This document shows, piece by piece, positions 15,806 through 25,108 of a DNA stretch of 64,000 nt. The translations under genes and the position numbers were made by a program. The DNA comes from Demequina lutea (GTDB lineage Bacteria; Actinomycetota; Actinomycetes; Actinomycetales; Demequinaceae): the NCBI RefSeq assembly GCF_013409005.1, contig NZ_JACBZO010000001.1:2666001-2730000 (forward strand). The letters are read 5' to 3'. The notes beneath the pieces are model-generated. The model was not told the origin of the DNA. It was given only the letters and a program-made list of their open reading frames with translations, and made no database searches. Numbering within the stretch: the stretch's first letter is position 1; every line of letters starts with the position of its first letter.

Positions 15806-17646
15806 CTCACATGAGCGACCAGCGCCGCACTGAACTCGACCCCTCAGCCGTCGTGCTGACCCATGGGCGCTTCCACACCGGCCGCAATTTGGTGCGCGAG
15901 TACCTCTTCAGCCTCGACAACACGGCGCTGTTGCAGAACTATCGGATCGAAGCCGGTCTCGGCAGCATGCCGCCCCTGCGGACTCCGATCGGTGGCGACC
16001 CAGGGATGGGCGATGAGTGGCACTGGGGCTGGGAGACGCCCGGCACGCAGATGCGCGGCCACTTCCTCGGACACTGGCTGTCGGCGGCGAGCCGGTTCGG
16101 GGCGGAGGGCGACCACGAATTGGCCGGCAAGGTCGAGCATATCCTTGAGGGACTCCACGCCTGCCAGATCGCCAACGGTGGCGAGTGGGTATTCAGCATT
16201 CCCGTTCGCTACCTGGAGCGACTCGCCGCTCATGATCAAATCTGGTCACCGCAGTATGTGATGCACAAGACCCTGATGGGGCTCGTGGACGCGCACCGCT
16301 TCTTGGGTTCCCCGCTCGCCCTGGAGATGGCCACCGCCGCATCACGGTGGCTCCACCGGTGGGCCACCGGATTCTCGCGGGAAGAGTTCGACGACATTCT
16401 CGATGTGGAAACCGGGGGGATGCTGGAGGTCTGGGCTGAACTGCTGGATCTCACGGGAGACTCCATGTACTTCGAGCTGCTTCGGCTCTATCGCCACGAT
16501 CACCTGTTCGACCCCCTACTGGACGGGAAGGACGTTCTCACCAATCGCCATGCCAACACCACCGTCCCCGAGGTCCTCGGCGCGGCGCGCGCCTACGAGG
16601 TCACCGGCGATCCGCGATGGCGAGACATCGTCGTGGCGTACTGGCGGTCCGCCGTCGAGGAGCGCGGTTCCTTCAGCACCGGGGGGCAGACGACGGGCGA
16701 GGTCTGGAATCCTCCGCTCGCCTACGCCGCCCGCCGCGGCCCGCGGACCCAAGAGCACTGCACCGTATACAACATGATCCGGCTCGCATCGTTCCTCTTC
16801 AGATGGACAGGAGAGTCGAGTTACCTCGACTACATCGAGCTCAACAACCTCAATGGCATCCTCGCCCAGCAGCATCCGAAGACCGGGATGATCTCCTACT
16901 TCCTCCCGCTCGCCGGCGGATCGCGCAAGAGCTGGGGGCGTCGCACCGTCGACTTCTGGTGCTGCCACGGAAGTCTGGTGCAGGCGCACTCCTCGCGTTC
17001 CAGTGACATCTTCTACGCGCGCGAAAGTGAGATCACCGTCGCGCAGTACATCTCCGCGAGCGCTTCCGTCGTGGTGGGCGGACAACCCGTCGTCATCACA
17101 TTGAACTCGTCGGAGGACGCCGGCTCCGGAGGGCCCGACGACAACGTGTCGGTGTCGACGACGTGGTCCCGGCCGAACAGTTGGATGATCAACGTGAGGA
17201 TCGCAGCACCTGTAGCGACGCGGTTCGCGCTGCGGCTGCGGGTGCCGGAATGGTCAGACGGACTGCCGGTCATCTCGGTGAACGGTGAGGTCACCAGCGT
17301 CGCTCTGGAGGACGGATTCATGACGCTGGACCGATCCTGGGGCGACGACATCGTCACCCTCGAGATCCCCAAGTGCATCCGGGTGCACCACATCCCGGAT
17401 GAACCCCACACGGTCTCTTTCCTGGACGGTCCGGTCGTGCTGGCGGGGCTCGTCGATGCGGAGATTGCGCTCATCGGCGATCCCAACGCGGCCGAAGACC
17501 TCCTGGTTCCGGAGAACGAACGCGAGTGGAGTCGCTGGCTCGGCGGCTTCCGTGCCGTCGGCCAACCGAAAACGGTCTCCCTAATCCCCCTGAACCAGGT
17601 GATCGACGAGTCCTATTCCGTCTACTTCCCGATCGTGCTCCGCTAA
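15802..17646 (+). CDS. GH127 beta-L-arabinofuranosidase
   Basis: The 614-residue protein matches the GH127 (DUF1680) fold. A helical (alpha/alpha)6 domain comes first (MRGHFLGHWLSAAS, LEGLHACQIANGG), then beta-sandwich domains. The catalytic zinc site is visible: Glu318 and Cys320 in QEHCTVYN, and Cys387 and Cys388 in FWCCHGS. These correspond to Glu338, Cys340, Cys417 (nucleophile) and Cys418 of HypBA1. Glu300 in a Thr-Gly-Glu motif is a candidate acid/base. There is no signal peptide, so it acts on imported sugar in the cytosol. I prefer GTG at 15802 (GGAG seven bases before, GTGA overlap) over ATG at 15811. Confidence 0.88.
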   Translation: MTHMSDQRRTELDPSAVVLTHGRFHTGRNLVREYLFSLDNTALLQNYRIEAGLGSMPPLRTPIGGDPGMGDEWHWGWETPGTQMRGHFLGHWLSAASRFGAEGDHELAGKVEHILEGLHACQIANGGEWVFSIPVRYLERLAAHDQIWSPQYVMHKTLMGLVDAHRFLGSPLALEMATAASRWLHRWATGFSREEFDDILDVETGGMLEVWAELLDLTGDSMYFELLRLYRHDHLFDPLLDGKDVLTNRHANTTVPEVLGAARAYEVTGDPRWRDIVVAYWRSAVEERGSFSTGGQTTGEVWNPPLAYAARRGPRTQEHCTVYNMIRLASFLFRWTGESSYLDYIELNNLNGILAQQHPKTGMISYFLPLAGGSRKSWGRRTVDFWCCHGSLVQAHSSRSSDIFYARESEITVAQYISASASVVVGGQPVVITLNSSEDAGSGGPDDNVSVSTTWSRPNSWMINVRIAAPVATRFALRLRVPEWSDGLPVISVNGEVTSVALEDGFMTLDRSWGDDIVTLEIPKCIRVHHIPDEPHTVSFLDGPVVLAGLVDAEIALIGDPNAAEDLLVPENEREWSRWLGGFRAVGQPKTVSLIPLNQVIDESYSVYFPIVLR

Positions 17647-17664
17647 CCACTCCAAAGGACATCC

Positions 17665-19683
17665 ATGTTTACCACCACTCCCACCTCCATCCGCTGGACT
17701 GCAGATGGAGAAGTCGTCCAGGTCGATGCCTGGGGTGAGCACAGCGCGCGGGTGCGGGCCTCGGCCGGCGGTGATGTCCGCGACACGCGGCACGCCCTCC
17801 TCGACCCCGCTGACAGTTCGCCTGTCGTCGAGGTGGATGGCGACGTCGCCACCCTTCGCAACGGACGCATCCGCGTCGTCGTCACCCAGCGCGAGTTCGA
17901 GGACGTCCAGTTAAGCTACCCCGTTTCGACGTGCGAGATCGCCTTCTTTGATGAGGACGGCACCCTGCTGCTACGTGAGTTGTCGTCTGGCGGCTCGCTC
18001 AAGCGCAAGGCCCGGGAATTTCGGCCCGTGATCGGCACCTCGTCATTTCGTACGACGGCGGCGTTTGAGTCCGATCCCACGGAGCACCTCGTGGGCATGG
18101 GGGTCTATCAAGAGGCCAGCTCAGACCTCAAAGGCAACGTCATCGAGCTCGCGCATCGGAACTCGCAGTCGTCAGTGCCCTTCGTGGTGTCAAGCGCCGG
18201 GTATGGGCTTCTCTGGCATAACCCCGCGATCGGCAAAGTGAGCTTCGGGCGCAACCGCACCGAATGGTTTGCCGAGTCGACGGACCAGTTGGACTACTGG
18301 GTGACGGCGGCGGGCTCGCCTCGCGAGATCGCGCGGGTCTACGCCGAGGCGACGGGCCACGTGCCGATGATGCCGGAGTACGGACTCGGATTCTGGCAAT
18401 GCAAGCTGCGCTACTGGAACCAGGAGCAGCTACTCGACGTGGCCCGCGAGCACCGCAAGCGCGGATTGCCGCTCGACGTGATCGTCATCGACTTCTTCCA
18501 CTGGCCCAAGATGGGCGACTTCCGGTTCGAAGAGGAGTTCTGGCCCGATCCGAGCGCCATGGTCGCCGAACTGCGCGAACTCGGTGTGGAACTCATGGTG
18601 TCGGTCTGGCCGCAAATCTCGATCGAGTCCGAGAACTTCGACCAGTTGCGCCGCGCCAATCACCTCGTCACCACGGAACGCGGCACCGACATTCAGATGT
18701 CGTTCGGCGGCCCGAGCAGGTACCTCGACGTCACGCACCCCGGCGCAAGGGACACCCTGTGGGAACTTTGCCGCAAGAACTACTACGACAAGGGCATCCG
18801 CCTCTTCTGGTTGGACGAGGCGGAGCCGGAGTACGGCGTCTACGACTTCGACAACTACCGCTACTACTTGGGTTCGAACGCCCAGATTGGCAACCTCTAC
18901 CCGCAACTCTATTCTCGGGCGTTCCACGACGGAATGACGAATGAGGGGCAACGCGACGTCGTGAACCTTGTGCGGACCGCTTGGGCGGGAAGCCAGCGCT
19001 ACGGGGCGCTGGTCTGGTCTGGCGACATCCACACAACTTTCGAGGACTTGCGAAGCCAGATCTCGGCGGGCATTCACATCGGCGCCGCCGGCATCCCGTG
19101 GTTTACGACCGATATCGGTGGCTTCCACAACGGCGACCCTGCCAATCCCGACTTCATCGAACTGCTGGTGCGCTGGTTCCAGTTCGGCGCGTTCTCGCCC
19201 GTGATGAGAGTGCACGGCGATCGCAAGCCGTGGACCGTTGTGCACGCGGCGGACGGGTCCGAGCGGATCGGGACCGGTGGCCCCAACGAGGTGTGGACCT
19301 TCGGTGAAATGGCATCCCCCATCATCGAGAGGCTCTTGCACTTGCGTGAGACGCTGCGCCCGTATACGCGGCGGCTCATGCGGGAGGCGCACGAATCGGG
19401 TCAGCCTGTGATCCGCGGACTCTTCCATGAGTTCCCCGACGACCCCGCCGCCTGGACGGCTCGCGACGAGTACCTGTACGGACCCGATCTGCTGGTCGCG
19501 CCCGTGACGGAGCTCGCAGCGCGGAGCCGCGAGGTTTACCTGCCGGTGGGCGCGACCTGGACCGAGCTGCGCACCGGTGCGCAGCACGCCGGCGGGCAGT
19601 CGCTGCTCGTCGATGCCCCACTGGAGTCGATTCCGGTGTTTGCGCGTAACGGCGCCTTCTCCGAGCTCATCGGGGCACTGTGA
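17665..19683 (+). CDS. GH31 alpha-xylosidase/alpha-glucosidase
   Basis: This 672-residue GH31 enzyme has an N-terminal beta-sandwich and a TIM barrel. Asp384 in LFWLDEAEPE is the nucleophile and Asp454 in WSGDI the acid/base, 70 residues apart as usual in the family. The VIVIDFFHWPKMGDFRF segment and WLDEAEPE wording favour the YicI-like alpha-xylosidase branch, but alpha-glucosidase activity is not excluded. No signal peptide is present. AAAGGA lies seven bases before ATG. It is 18 bases after the GH127 gene and overlaps the GH51 fragment by four bases, so it is part of the operon that breaks down xylose- and arabinose-bearing oligosaccharides. Confidence 0.88.
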   Translation: MFTTTPTSIRWTADGEVVQVDAWGEHSARVRASAGGDVRDTRHALLDPADSSPVVEVDGDVATLRNGRIRVVVTQREFEDVQLSYPVSTCEIAFFDEDGTLLLRELSSGGSLKRKAREFRPVIGTSSFRTTAAFESDPTEHLVGMGVYQEASSDLKGNVIELAHRNSQSSVPFVVSSAGYGLLWHNPAIGKVSFGRNRTEWFAESTDQLDYWVTAAGSPREIARVYAEATGHVPMMPEYGLGFWQCKLRYWNQEQLLDVAREHRKRGLPLDVIVIDFFHWPKMGDFRFEEEFWPDPSAMVAELRELGVELMVSVWPQISIESENFDQLRRANHLVTTERGTDIQMSFGGPSRYLDVTHPGARDTLWELCRKNYYDKGIRLFWLDEAEPEYGVYDFDNYRYYLGSNAQIGNLYPQLYSRAFHDGMTNEGQRDVVNLVRTAWAGSQRYGALVWSGDIHTTFEDLRSQISAGIHIGAAGIPWFTTDIGGFHNGDPANPDFIELLVRWFQFGAFSPVMRVHGDRKPWTVVHAADGSERIGTGGPNEVWTFGEMASPIIERLLHLRETLRPYTRRLMREAHESGQPVIRGLFHEFPDDPAAWTARDEYLYGPDLLVAPVTELAARSREVYLPVGATWTELRTGAQHAGGQSLLVDAPLESIPVFARNGAFSELIGAL

Positions 19684-20129
19684 CTCGCATGGCCATTGGC
19701 CACCTCGACCCCGGAAGTGCGATCAGCCCTGTTCTCTGGGGCGTCTTGTTCGAGGCTTTCAACTCCTCCGCCGATCGCGGCTTGTATGCGGGGGTCGCGC
19801 GCAATCGTAGTTTCGACTTCCACGACCGCGATGACCCGGGCTGGAACACGGTCACCGGTTGGGAGGTGTCGCGCAATGTGACCGGGACGGCCGCGCCGAT
19901 CGAGCTGCGGCTGCCTATCAGCTTTGTGCCGTCAGAGCTCACGGTCCCGACCGGCGCGGAGCGCTCGGCCGGCAGTTCGTGCGAACCGGCTCCGTTCTCG
20001 CCAACTGTGACGCCGTGGCGCGACGAGCTCGTCCCTCCCGCCTATGCCTTCGCCGACGCTCGATGCGTTTCCCACGCAACCGCCACCCGCCACGCCTTGG
20101 AGAACTCCTCATGCTCGACGCCCGCCTGA
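19680..20129 (+). pseudogene. GH51-like arabinofuranosidase N-terminal fragment
   Basis: The first 75 or so codons (GSAISPVLWGVLFEAFNSSADRGLYAG, then RNRSFDFHDRDDPGWNTV) match the start of the long GH51 arabinofuranosidases that open with an ISP-x-L-x-G-x-x-FE motif. The remaining 70 codons look like unrelated or out-of-frame sequence, and the frame stops at 20129 inside the next gene. A full enzyme of this type would be over 600 residues. GTG at 19680 overlaps the GH31 stop. I read it as a deletion remnant of a second arabinofuranosidase; a short functional protein is unlikely. Confidence 0.6.
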
Positions 20130-21637
20130 CCGTCCACCCCTCCCTCCAACTGGGCCCGATTGATCGACGCCTGTTTGGCGGCTTCGTCGAGCACCTCGGT
20201 CGTCACATCTACGACGGGATCTACGAACCCGCTCACCCAACGGCCGGTGCTGACGGCTTCCGCCGGGACGTCATCGACCTGGTCAAGGAGCTAGGCGTCA
20301 CCTGCGTGCGTTACCCCGGTGGGAACTTCGTGTCGGGGCTCCGATGGGAGGACACCGTTGGCCCGGTGGAGTCGCGGCCTCGCCGGCTCGACCTTGCGTG
20401 GCACTCGACCGAGCCCAACACGGTCGGGCTACACGAGTTCTCCGCCTGGCTGGAGCAGGTGGGCGCGGACCTGATGCTCGCGGTCAACCTTGGGACGCGC
20501 GGCGTCCAGGAGGCGCTCGACCTGCTCGAATACGCCAACATCCCCGGTGGCACCGAACTGTCCGATCGCCGCAGCAAGAACGGTCGCGGCAAGCCGTTCG
20601 ACGTGCGCATGTGGTGTCTCGGCAACGAGATGGACGGGCCATGGCAGCTCGGCCACAAGAACGCGACAGACTACGGTACTCTCGCCGCCGCGACCGCTCG
20701 CGCCATGCGTCAGCTCGACCCAGCCATCCAACTCGTGGCGAGTGGTTCGAGCGGGCGCGCCATGCCAACCTTCGGGGCTTGGGAACGCGGCGTGCTCGAA
20801 GAGTCTTACGACGTTGTCGACTACGTCTCTTGCCACGCCTACTACGCCGAGAAGGATGGCGATGCCGCGAGCTTCCTCGCCTCGGGCGTCGACATGGACC
20901 GGTACATCGAGGACGTCATCAGCATCCTCGACGAGGTCAAGACGGACAAGCACTCGTCCAAGACCGTGAACATCTCGTTCGACGAGTGGAACGTCTGGTA
21001 CCAGGACCAGTACAACGACGTCCGCCGCGTCGAGATCGGCGACTGGCCCGTCGCCGCGCGCCTTCTTGAAGACCGCTACAACGTGACCGACGCGGTCGTG
21101 GTGGGCGGGTTGCTGATATCGCTTCTGAACCATGCCGACCGCGTGACCTCAGCAAGCCTCGCCCAACTGGTCAACGTGATCGCGCCGATCATGACAGAGC
21201 CCGGTGGACCGGCATGGCGCCAGACCACCTTTCACCCTTTCGCCCAGACCGCAGCGGTCGCGCACGGGCACGCGATGCGAGTTGAGATCGAGGCATCTAC
21301 CTTGCCGACGTCTGCGTTCGGTGACGTCGCCTCCGTGGATGCCGCGGCGTCGTACGACGGCGAGCGCGTGGCGGTATTCGTGGTGAACCGCCATCTGGAA
21401 GACGCGTCCCGGTTGACTATTGACCTTTCAGCGTTCGAACTGAACGGCAACGTGATGGCCTCTGGGATTTGGGACGACGACCGCTTGGCGGCCAACACTC
21501 TGGAGGCGCCCGACCGGGTGAAGCTCCGCGAAAACTCCTCGGTACGATGGAATGGATCCACCGTCACCGTTGACCTCCCACCAGTTTCGTGGACCGTCAT
21601 CACGGTGACCAGAACGGGAACGGAAGCCGGAGCGTGA
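20111..21637 (+). CDS. GH51 alpha-L-arabinofuranosidase
   Basis: An intracellular GH51 enzyme of 508 residues. The start reads IDRRLFGGFVEHLGRHIYDG. Acid/base Glu173 is in WCLGNEMDGPWQ and nucleophile Glu292 in SFDEWNVWY, almost the same numbering as well-studied bacterial AbfA proteins. The C-terminal beta domain is complete. It removes alpha-L-arabinofuranosyl units from arabinan or arabinoxylan oligosaccharides brought in by the ABC system. ATG at 20111 is the natural start; the open frame upstream overlaps the fragment before it. Spacing to the ThuA gene is about 110 bases. Confidence 0.93.
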   Translation: MLDARLTVHPSLQLGPIDRRLFGGFVEHLGRHIYDGIYEPAHPTAGADGFRRDVIDLVKELGVTCVRYPGGNFVSGLRWEDTVGPVESRPRRLDLAWHSTEPNTVGLHEFSAWLEQVGADLMLAVNLGTRGVQEALDLLEYANIPGGTELSDRRSKNGRGKPFDVRMWCLGNEMDGPWQLGHKNATDYGTLAAATARAMRQLDPAIQLVASGSSGRAMPTFGAWERGVLEESYDVVDYVSCHAYYAEKDGDAASFLASGVDMDRYIEDVISILDEVKTDKHSSKTVNISFDEWNVWYQDQYNDVRRVEIGDWPVAARLLEDRYNVTDAVVVGGLLISLLNHADRVTSASLAQLVNVIAPIMTEPGGPAWRQTTFHPFAQTAAVAHGHAMRVEIEASTLPTSAFGDVASVDAAASYDGERVAVFVVNRHLEDASRLTIDLSAFELNGNVMASGIWDDDRLAANTLEAPDRVKLRENSSVRWNGSTVTVDLPPVSWTVITVTRTGTEAGA

Positions 21638-21746
21638 ATGCCTTTGATCCACGGCGAGGCGGGGCTCGCTTCGGGATGCGTCCGGGCGGCAGCATATTGG
21701 CCACTGTTGAGGCTCCTCGTTGTCCAGAGGGCGGAGGGGCGCGGAC

Positions 21747-22439
21747 ATGACCCGGGTCGCTCTCGTCGTGCGAGGTGGATGGGACGGTCACCAACCCGAG
21801 CAGACCACCGACTTCTTTGTGCCGTTCCTGGACGCCAACGGTTTCACCGTGCGGGTCGAGGGCTCGCCGTCGATCTACGCAGAGGACGCATTCATGGACA
21901 CCGTCGACCTGGTGTTGCAAGTCAACACGATGTCGACGATCGAGCCGGAGGAGTTCGCCGGACTGCAGCGCGCGGTACTGCGTGGAGCTGGCTTCGCGGG
22001 GTGGCACGGCGGCATCGCCGATGCGTACCGCAACAACGCCGACTACTTGCACATGGTTGGTGGCCAGTTCGCCCACCACGCGGGCAAGGATCCGGCCGAC
22101 CGCATCGGCGAGCAGTCGGACAACTACATTCCGTACACCGTGCACATCACCGAACTCGGCGCCACGCATCCGATCACGCAGGGCATCGGCGACTTCGACC
22201 TCGTGACCGAGCAGTACTGGGTGTTGAGCGACGAGTACAACGACGTGCTGGCCACCACCACACAGGAAGTCCGACCGTGGGATGCCTGGCACCGGCCGGT
22301 CACCGCTCCGGCAATCTGGGTGCGCGAGTGGGGGCACGGCCGCGTGTTCGTGTCGGCGCCCGGTCACAAGCTCGATGTCGTCCAGAACCCGAACGTCCGC
22401 ACCATCATCGAGAGAGGTTTGCTATGGGCAGCCCGTTGA
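21747..22439 (+). CDS. ThuA-like domain protein
   Basis: This 230-residue protein has the ThuA (trehalose-utilisation type) glutamine-amidotransferase-like fold: TRVALVVRGGWDGHQPEQTTDFF, then GFAGWHGGIADAYRN and VREWGHGRVFVSAPGH near the end. ThuA proteins accompany sugar dehydrogenases and take part in catabolism of disaccharides or oxidised sugars; the exact reaction is unclear. ATG at 21747 follows GGAGGGGC. It overlaps the Gfo/Idh/MocA gene by 16 bases, so the pair is co-translated and probably acts on one sugar released by the glycosidases above. Confidence 0.88.
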   Translation: MTRVALVVRGGWDGHQPEQTTDFFVPFLDANGFTVRVEGSPSIYAEDAFMDTVDLVLQVNTMSTIEPEEFAGLQRAVLRGAGFAGWHGGIADAYRNNADYLHMVGGQFAHHAGKDPADRIGEQSDNYIPYTVHITELGATHPITQGIGDFDLVTEQYWVLSDEYNDVLATTTQEVRPWDAWHRPVTAPAIWVREWGHGRVFVSAPGHKLDVVQNPNVRTIIERGLLWAAR

Positions 22440-23605
22440 GAGTCGGGATGATTGGGGTCGGAAACATCAGCGGCCAGTACCTGGAACACCTGCCTCATTT
22501 TGACAGTCTGGAACTGGTCGCCGTCGCCGACCTGGACCGCAGCCGTGCCGCCAGCACGGCTGCGGCGCACGGGGTGCGCGCGCTCGACGTCGAAGAACTG
22601 CTCGCGTCCCCTGACATCGACGCCGTGCTCAACCTCACGATCCCTGCCGCCCACGTCGACGTCGCGCTGCGCGCGCTCGCCGCGGGCAAGCATGTCTACT
22701 CCGAGAAGCCGTTCGGGTTGACGACTGCGAGCGCGCTCGAGCTCGTCGCGCCACGAGCCGACGGTCTCCGCGTCGGCAGTGCCCCCGACACGGTGCTCGG
22801 AACCGGTGTCCAGACCGCGCGGCGTGCGCTCGATGACGGACTCATCGGCGATCCGGTCGGGGCGTCGGTGCACTGGTCATCGGCCGGTCACGAGCGCTGG
22901 CATCCATCGCCTGCCTTCTACTACCAGCCGGGAGGCGGCCCACTCTTCGACATGGGGCCCTACTACTTGACGAGCTTGGTCACCCTGTTTGGCCCGGTGG
23001 TGCGTGTCGCGGGATTCGCCGGACGGTCGAGCCGCCTGCGCCGTGTCGAGCAAGGACCTCAAGCAGGCTCCCCCGTGCCGGTGGACGTCGACACGCACGT
23101 CACGGCGCTACTCGAGCACGCGAACGGGGCGACCTCGACGGTCGTGGTGAGCTTCGAGATCTGGGCGACGAAGACGCCCCTGTTCGAGGTGTACGGCACC
23201 TCAGGCACCCTGCTCATGCCGGATCCGAATCAGTTCTCGGACTCGGTCAGCGCATGGACGGTCGACGATCCGGAATGGCGGACGGTGGTCGCGTCGGCCG
23301 GTTATCGCGACGCGGGACGTGGCGTGGGTCTTGCCGACATGGCCGCCGCGATCTCGCAGGGAACCCCCCACCGGGCGTCGGGCGAGCTTGCCTTCCACGT
23401 GCTCGAGATCATGGAGGCCGTGCTTGCAGCCTCGGCGGAGCGGCGAGTCGTCGAGCTGAGCAGCACAGTTGGTCGCCCCGCGGCGGTGCCGCTGCGCGAC
23501 CTCGACTCCGCTTCGTGGCGGTCGCAACTTTCGAAACTCGGATTCCAATCGGACCGCGGCACCGACTTCTACCCCAGGCCGCTCATCGACGGGCACCCGC
23601 GCTGA
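22424..23605 (+). CDS. Gfo/Idh/MocA family oxidoreductase
   Basis: The 393-residue dehydrogenase has an N-terminal Rossmann fold with VGMIGVGNISGQYLEHLP and the catalytic-site motif HVYSEKPFGLT (EKP) near residue 90. The GPLFDMGPYYLTSLV segment is typical of this family's C-terminal domain. It would oxidise or reduce a sugar using NAD(P). AGAGAGG precedes the ATG, and it starts inside the ThuA gene. ThuA plus MocA pairs recur in sugar loci such as thuAB of rhizobia. The substrate here is probably an arabinose- or xylose-derived sugar, by context only. Confidence 0.9.
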   Translation: MGSPLRVGMIGVGNISGQYLEHLPHFDSLELVAVADLDRSRAASTAAAHGVRALDVEELLASPDIDAVLNLTIPAAHVDVALRALAAGKHVYSEKPFGLTTASALELVAPRADGLRVGSAPDTVLGTGVQTARRALDDGLIGDPVGASVHWSSAGHERWHPSPAFYYQPGGGPLFDMGPYYLTSLVTLFGPVVRVAGFAGRSSRLRRVEQGPQAGSPVPVDVDTHVTALLEHANGATSTVVVSFEIWATKTPLFEVYGTSGTLLMPDPNQFSDSVSAWTVDDPEWRTVVASAGYRDAGRGVGLADMAAAISQGTPHRASGELAFHVLEIMEAVLAASAERRVVELSSTVGRPAAVPLRDLDSASWRSQLSKLGFQSDRGTDFYPRPLIDGHPR

Positions 23606-23835
23606 AGGACGACCGCCCGCCCGGACCCGATGTCGTCAACGTCGAGGGGTGACGGCAACTCACTCACGCGTCACAGGATGCTTCCGGAATGTCATAGCGC
23701 CGCTTTCGACCAGCAGCCGGGGAGCTGAAAAATCTGTAACCTGTGGCGCGATGCAGGGGCGGCAAGACACACCTGCTGGATCTCGGCAGAAGCACTCGCG
23801 CTACCAATCGGGTTGCCGCGCCCGGCGACCCCCGT
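23606..23835. other. Gene-free stretch before the IS30 remnant
   Basis: I see no convincing gene, repeat or RNA here. It probably includes the decayed 3' end of the neighbouring transposase, since that gene should run on for another 150 or more codons in this direction, but no family motif can be read in any frame. Confidence 0.5.
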
Positions 23836-24656
23836 CTATTCGATTCGGCGATGTTCGACATTGGACGTGAGCAGACGCCGATCGCTGGCACCGACCGGAC
23901 AATCACCACCTCCTCGACCGAGCAGTCGGTCGCCCTCCCAATGCCCAGGGACCGCTCGATCGGCGACCTCGCCAGGACGCTCACAGATCGAGACGGCATC
24001 CTTGATTTCGGACCGCCATTGACCGGTGACGGTGTCGTGGACGCTGCGGCGGATAGGCCGACCGGAGCGTAGATGCTGCTGTAGTTCCTTGGCCAGCATG
24101 CTACGGGATTGGACAAATAGTGTCTTGTAGATCGTCACGTGCGACAACCGCATTCTGCTTCCTGCCGGGTGCTTCTTCCTCAGCGCACCGGCGATCTGCT
24201 CTGGAGACCAGTCTTCCCAAAGCCTCGCCGCGACATAACAGCGCAGCACCGGATTCCTTGCGAGCTTGCACTTCTTCGGACACCAAGCCTGCCGCCACAC
24301 ACGATCATCCGCATCAACAGCGCGATACCGCCGAATACCCTTATTCTTCGCGACCTCGCGACTGATCGTCGAGGCCGATCTGCCGAGGCGTCGACCGATC
24401 GACCGATCGACCGATACGGCTCACCCGCCGTCAGCCCCCGCGAGATCTCTTCCCGCTCTGACAGCGTCAGTGCCCCCGGACGTCGACGTTGCGGCGACTG
24501 ATAGAACCGGCCATACGGCAACAGAATCGAGAAGATCGACCCTGGCGGTGAACCCACCGTTCGGGAGATCTCGCTGATCGACGCACACGCCTTCCACAAC
24601 TCCCATACCTGCTGCCGTTCATCCGACGGAAGCCCCGACCCACCGATCTTCGCCAC
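23836..24656 (-). pseudogene. IS30-family transposase, frameshifted and truncated
   Basis: The minus strand encodes an N-terminal part with LTLSEREEISRGLTAGEPYRS. After a frame change come STISREVAKNKGIRRYRAVD, WSPEQIAGALRKKHP and finally PGHWEGDRLLGRG, the start of the DDE core. The frame change coincides with a run of three 8-base units (GACCGATC) on the plus strand at about 24393-24417, where the expected coding sequence has fewer, so replication slippage is the likely cause. Everything after the first catalytic Asp region is missing. It cannot make an active transposase. Confidence 0.85.
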
Positions 24657-24711
24657 ACCACACCACCGAGATGATCATCGATGGTGTTGCTTTGACCGAT
24701 TGAGTTCACCC
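23836..24711 (-). mobile_element. IS30-family element, truncated
   Basis: The element is bounded on the right at about 24711, where hspR homology begins abruptly. The last bases before that (GGTGTTGCTTTGACC at 24672-24686 and on to about 24710) resemble terminal repeats of IS30 elements in actinobacteria. The left end is lost. It therefore inserted into the 5' part of a second hspR copy and later decayed. The end repeat is my reading; the partner repeat is missing. Confidence 0.65.
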
Positions 24712-24715
24712 CGCG

Positions 24716-25081
24716 GAGCTTTCCGGAATGCACGCGCAGACGCTGCGCCAGTACGACAGGCTCGGCCTCGTGGTGCCGCGACGCCGGCCCGGTGGAGGCC
24801 GACGCTACTCGCTTCGCGACGTCGTGACCTTGCTCGAGATCCAGCGTCTGAGCCAAGAAGAGGGAATCAACCTCGCGGGCATCGCCCGCATCTTGGATCT
24901 GAGCAAGCGCGTCGATTGGCTCGAGCGCGAGGTAGAAAGGCTGCGCCCGCGGGCCGATGTCGGCTCCCGGATTTTCACATCCGGCCCCACCGCCGGCAAG
25001 GGCGTCATCGTCGAGCGCGGCCAGAGGGGCCGTCGCGACGAGGGCCGCTCGATGGTCGTGTGGCGGGGTCGTTCGCAATAA
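24716..25081 (+). pseudogene. Second hspR copy lacking its 5' end
   Basis: From GAGCTT at 24716 onward the DNA is nearly the same as hspR at 10.9-11.3 kb, with only scattered changes (such as LLEIQRLSQEE for LREIQRLSQDE and one extra codon pair near SGPTAGKG). The first 16 or so codons, including part of the first DNA-binding helix, are replaced by the IS30 end. The first usable ATG, at 24728, would make 117 residues with an incomplete MerR domain but an intact dimerisation helix. It might be silent, or might form inactive heterodimers with HspR. Confidence 0.85.
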
Positions 25082-25108
25082 CGGGACCGCAGTCCTGGCC
25101 TCCGTCTT

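Noticed and set aside
18430..19587. A 385-codon minus-strand frame opposite the GH31 gene
   Set aside because: Antisense of a full-length glycosidase with visible catalytic residues.
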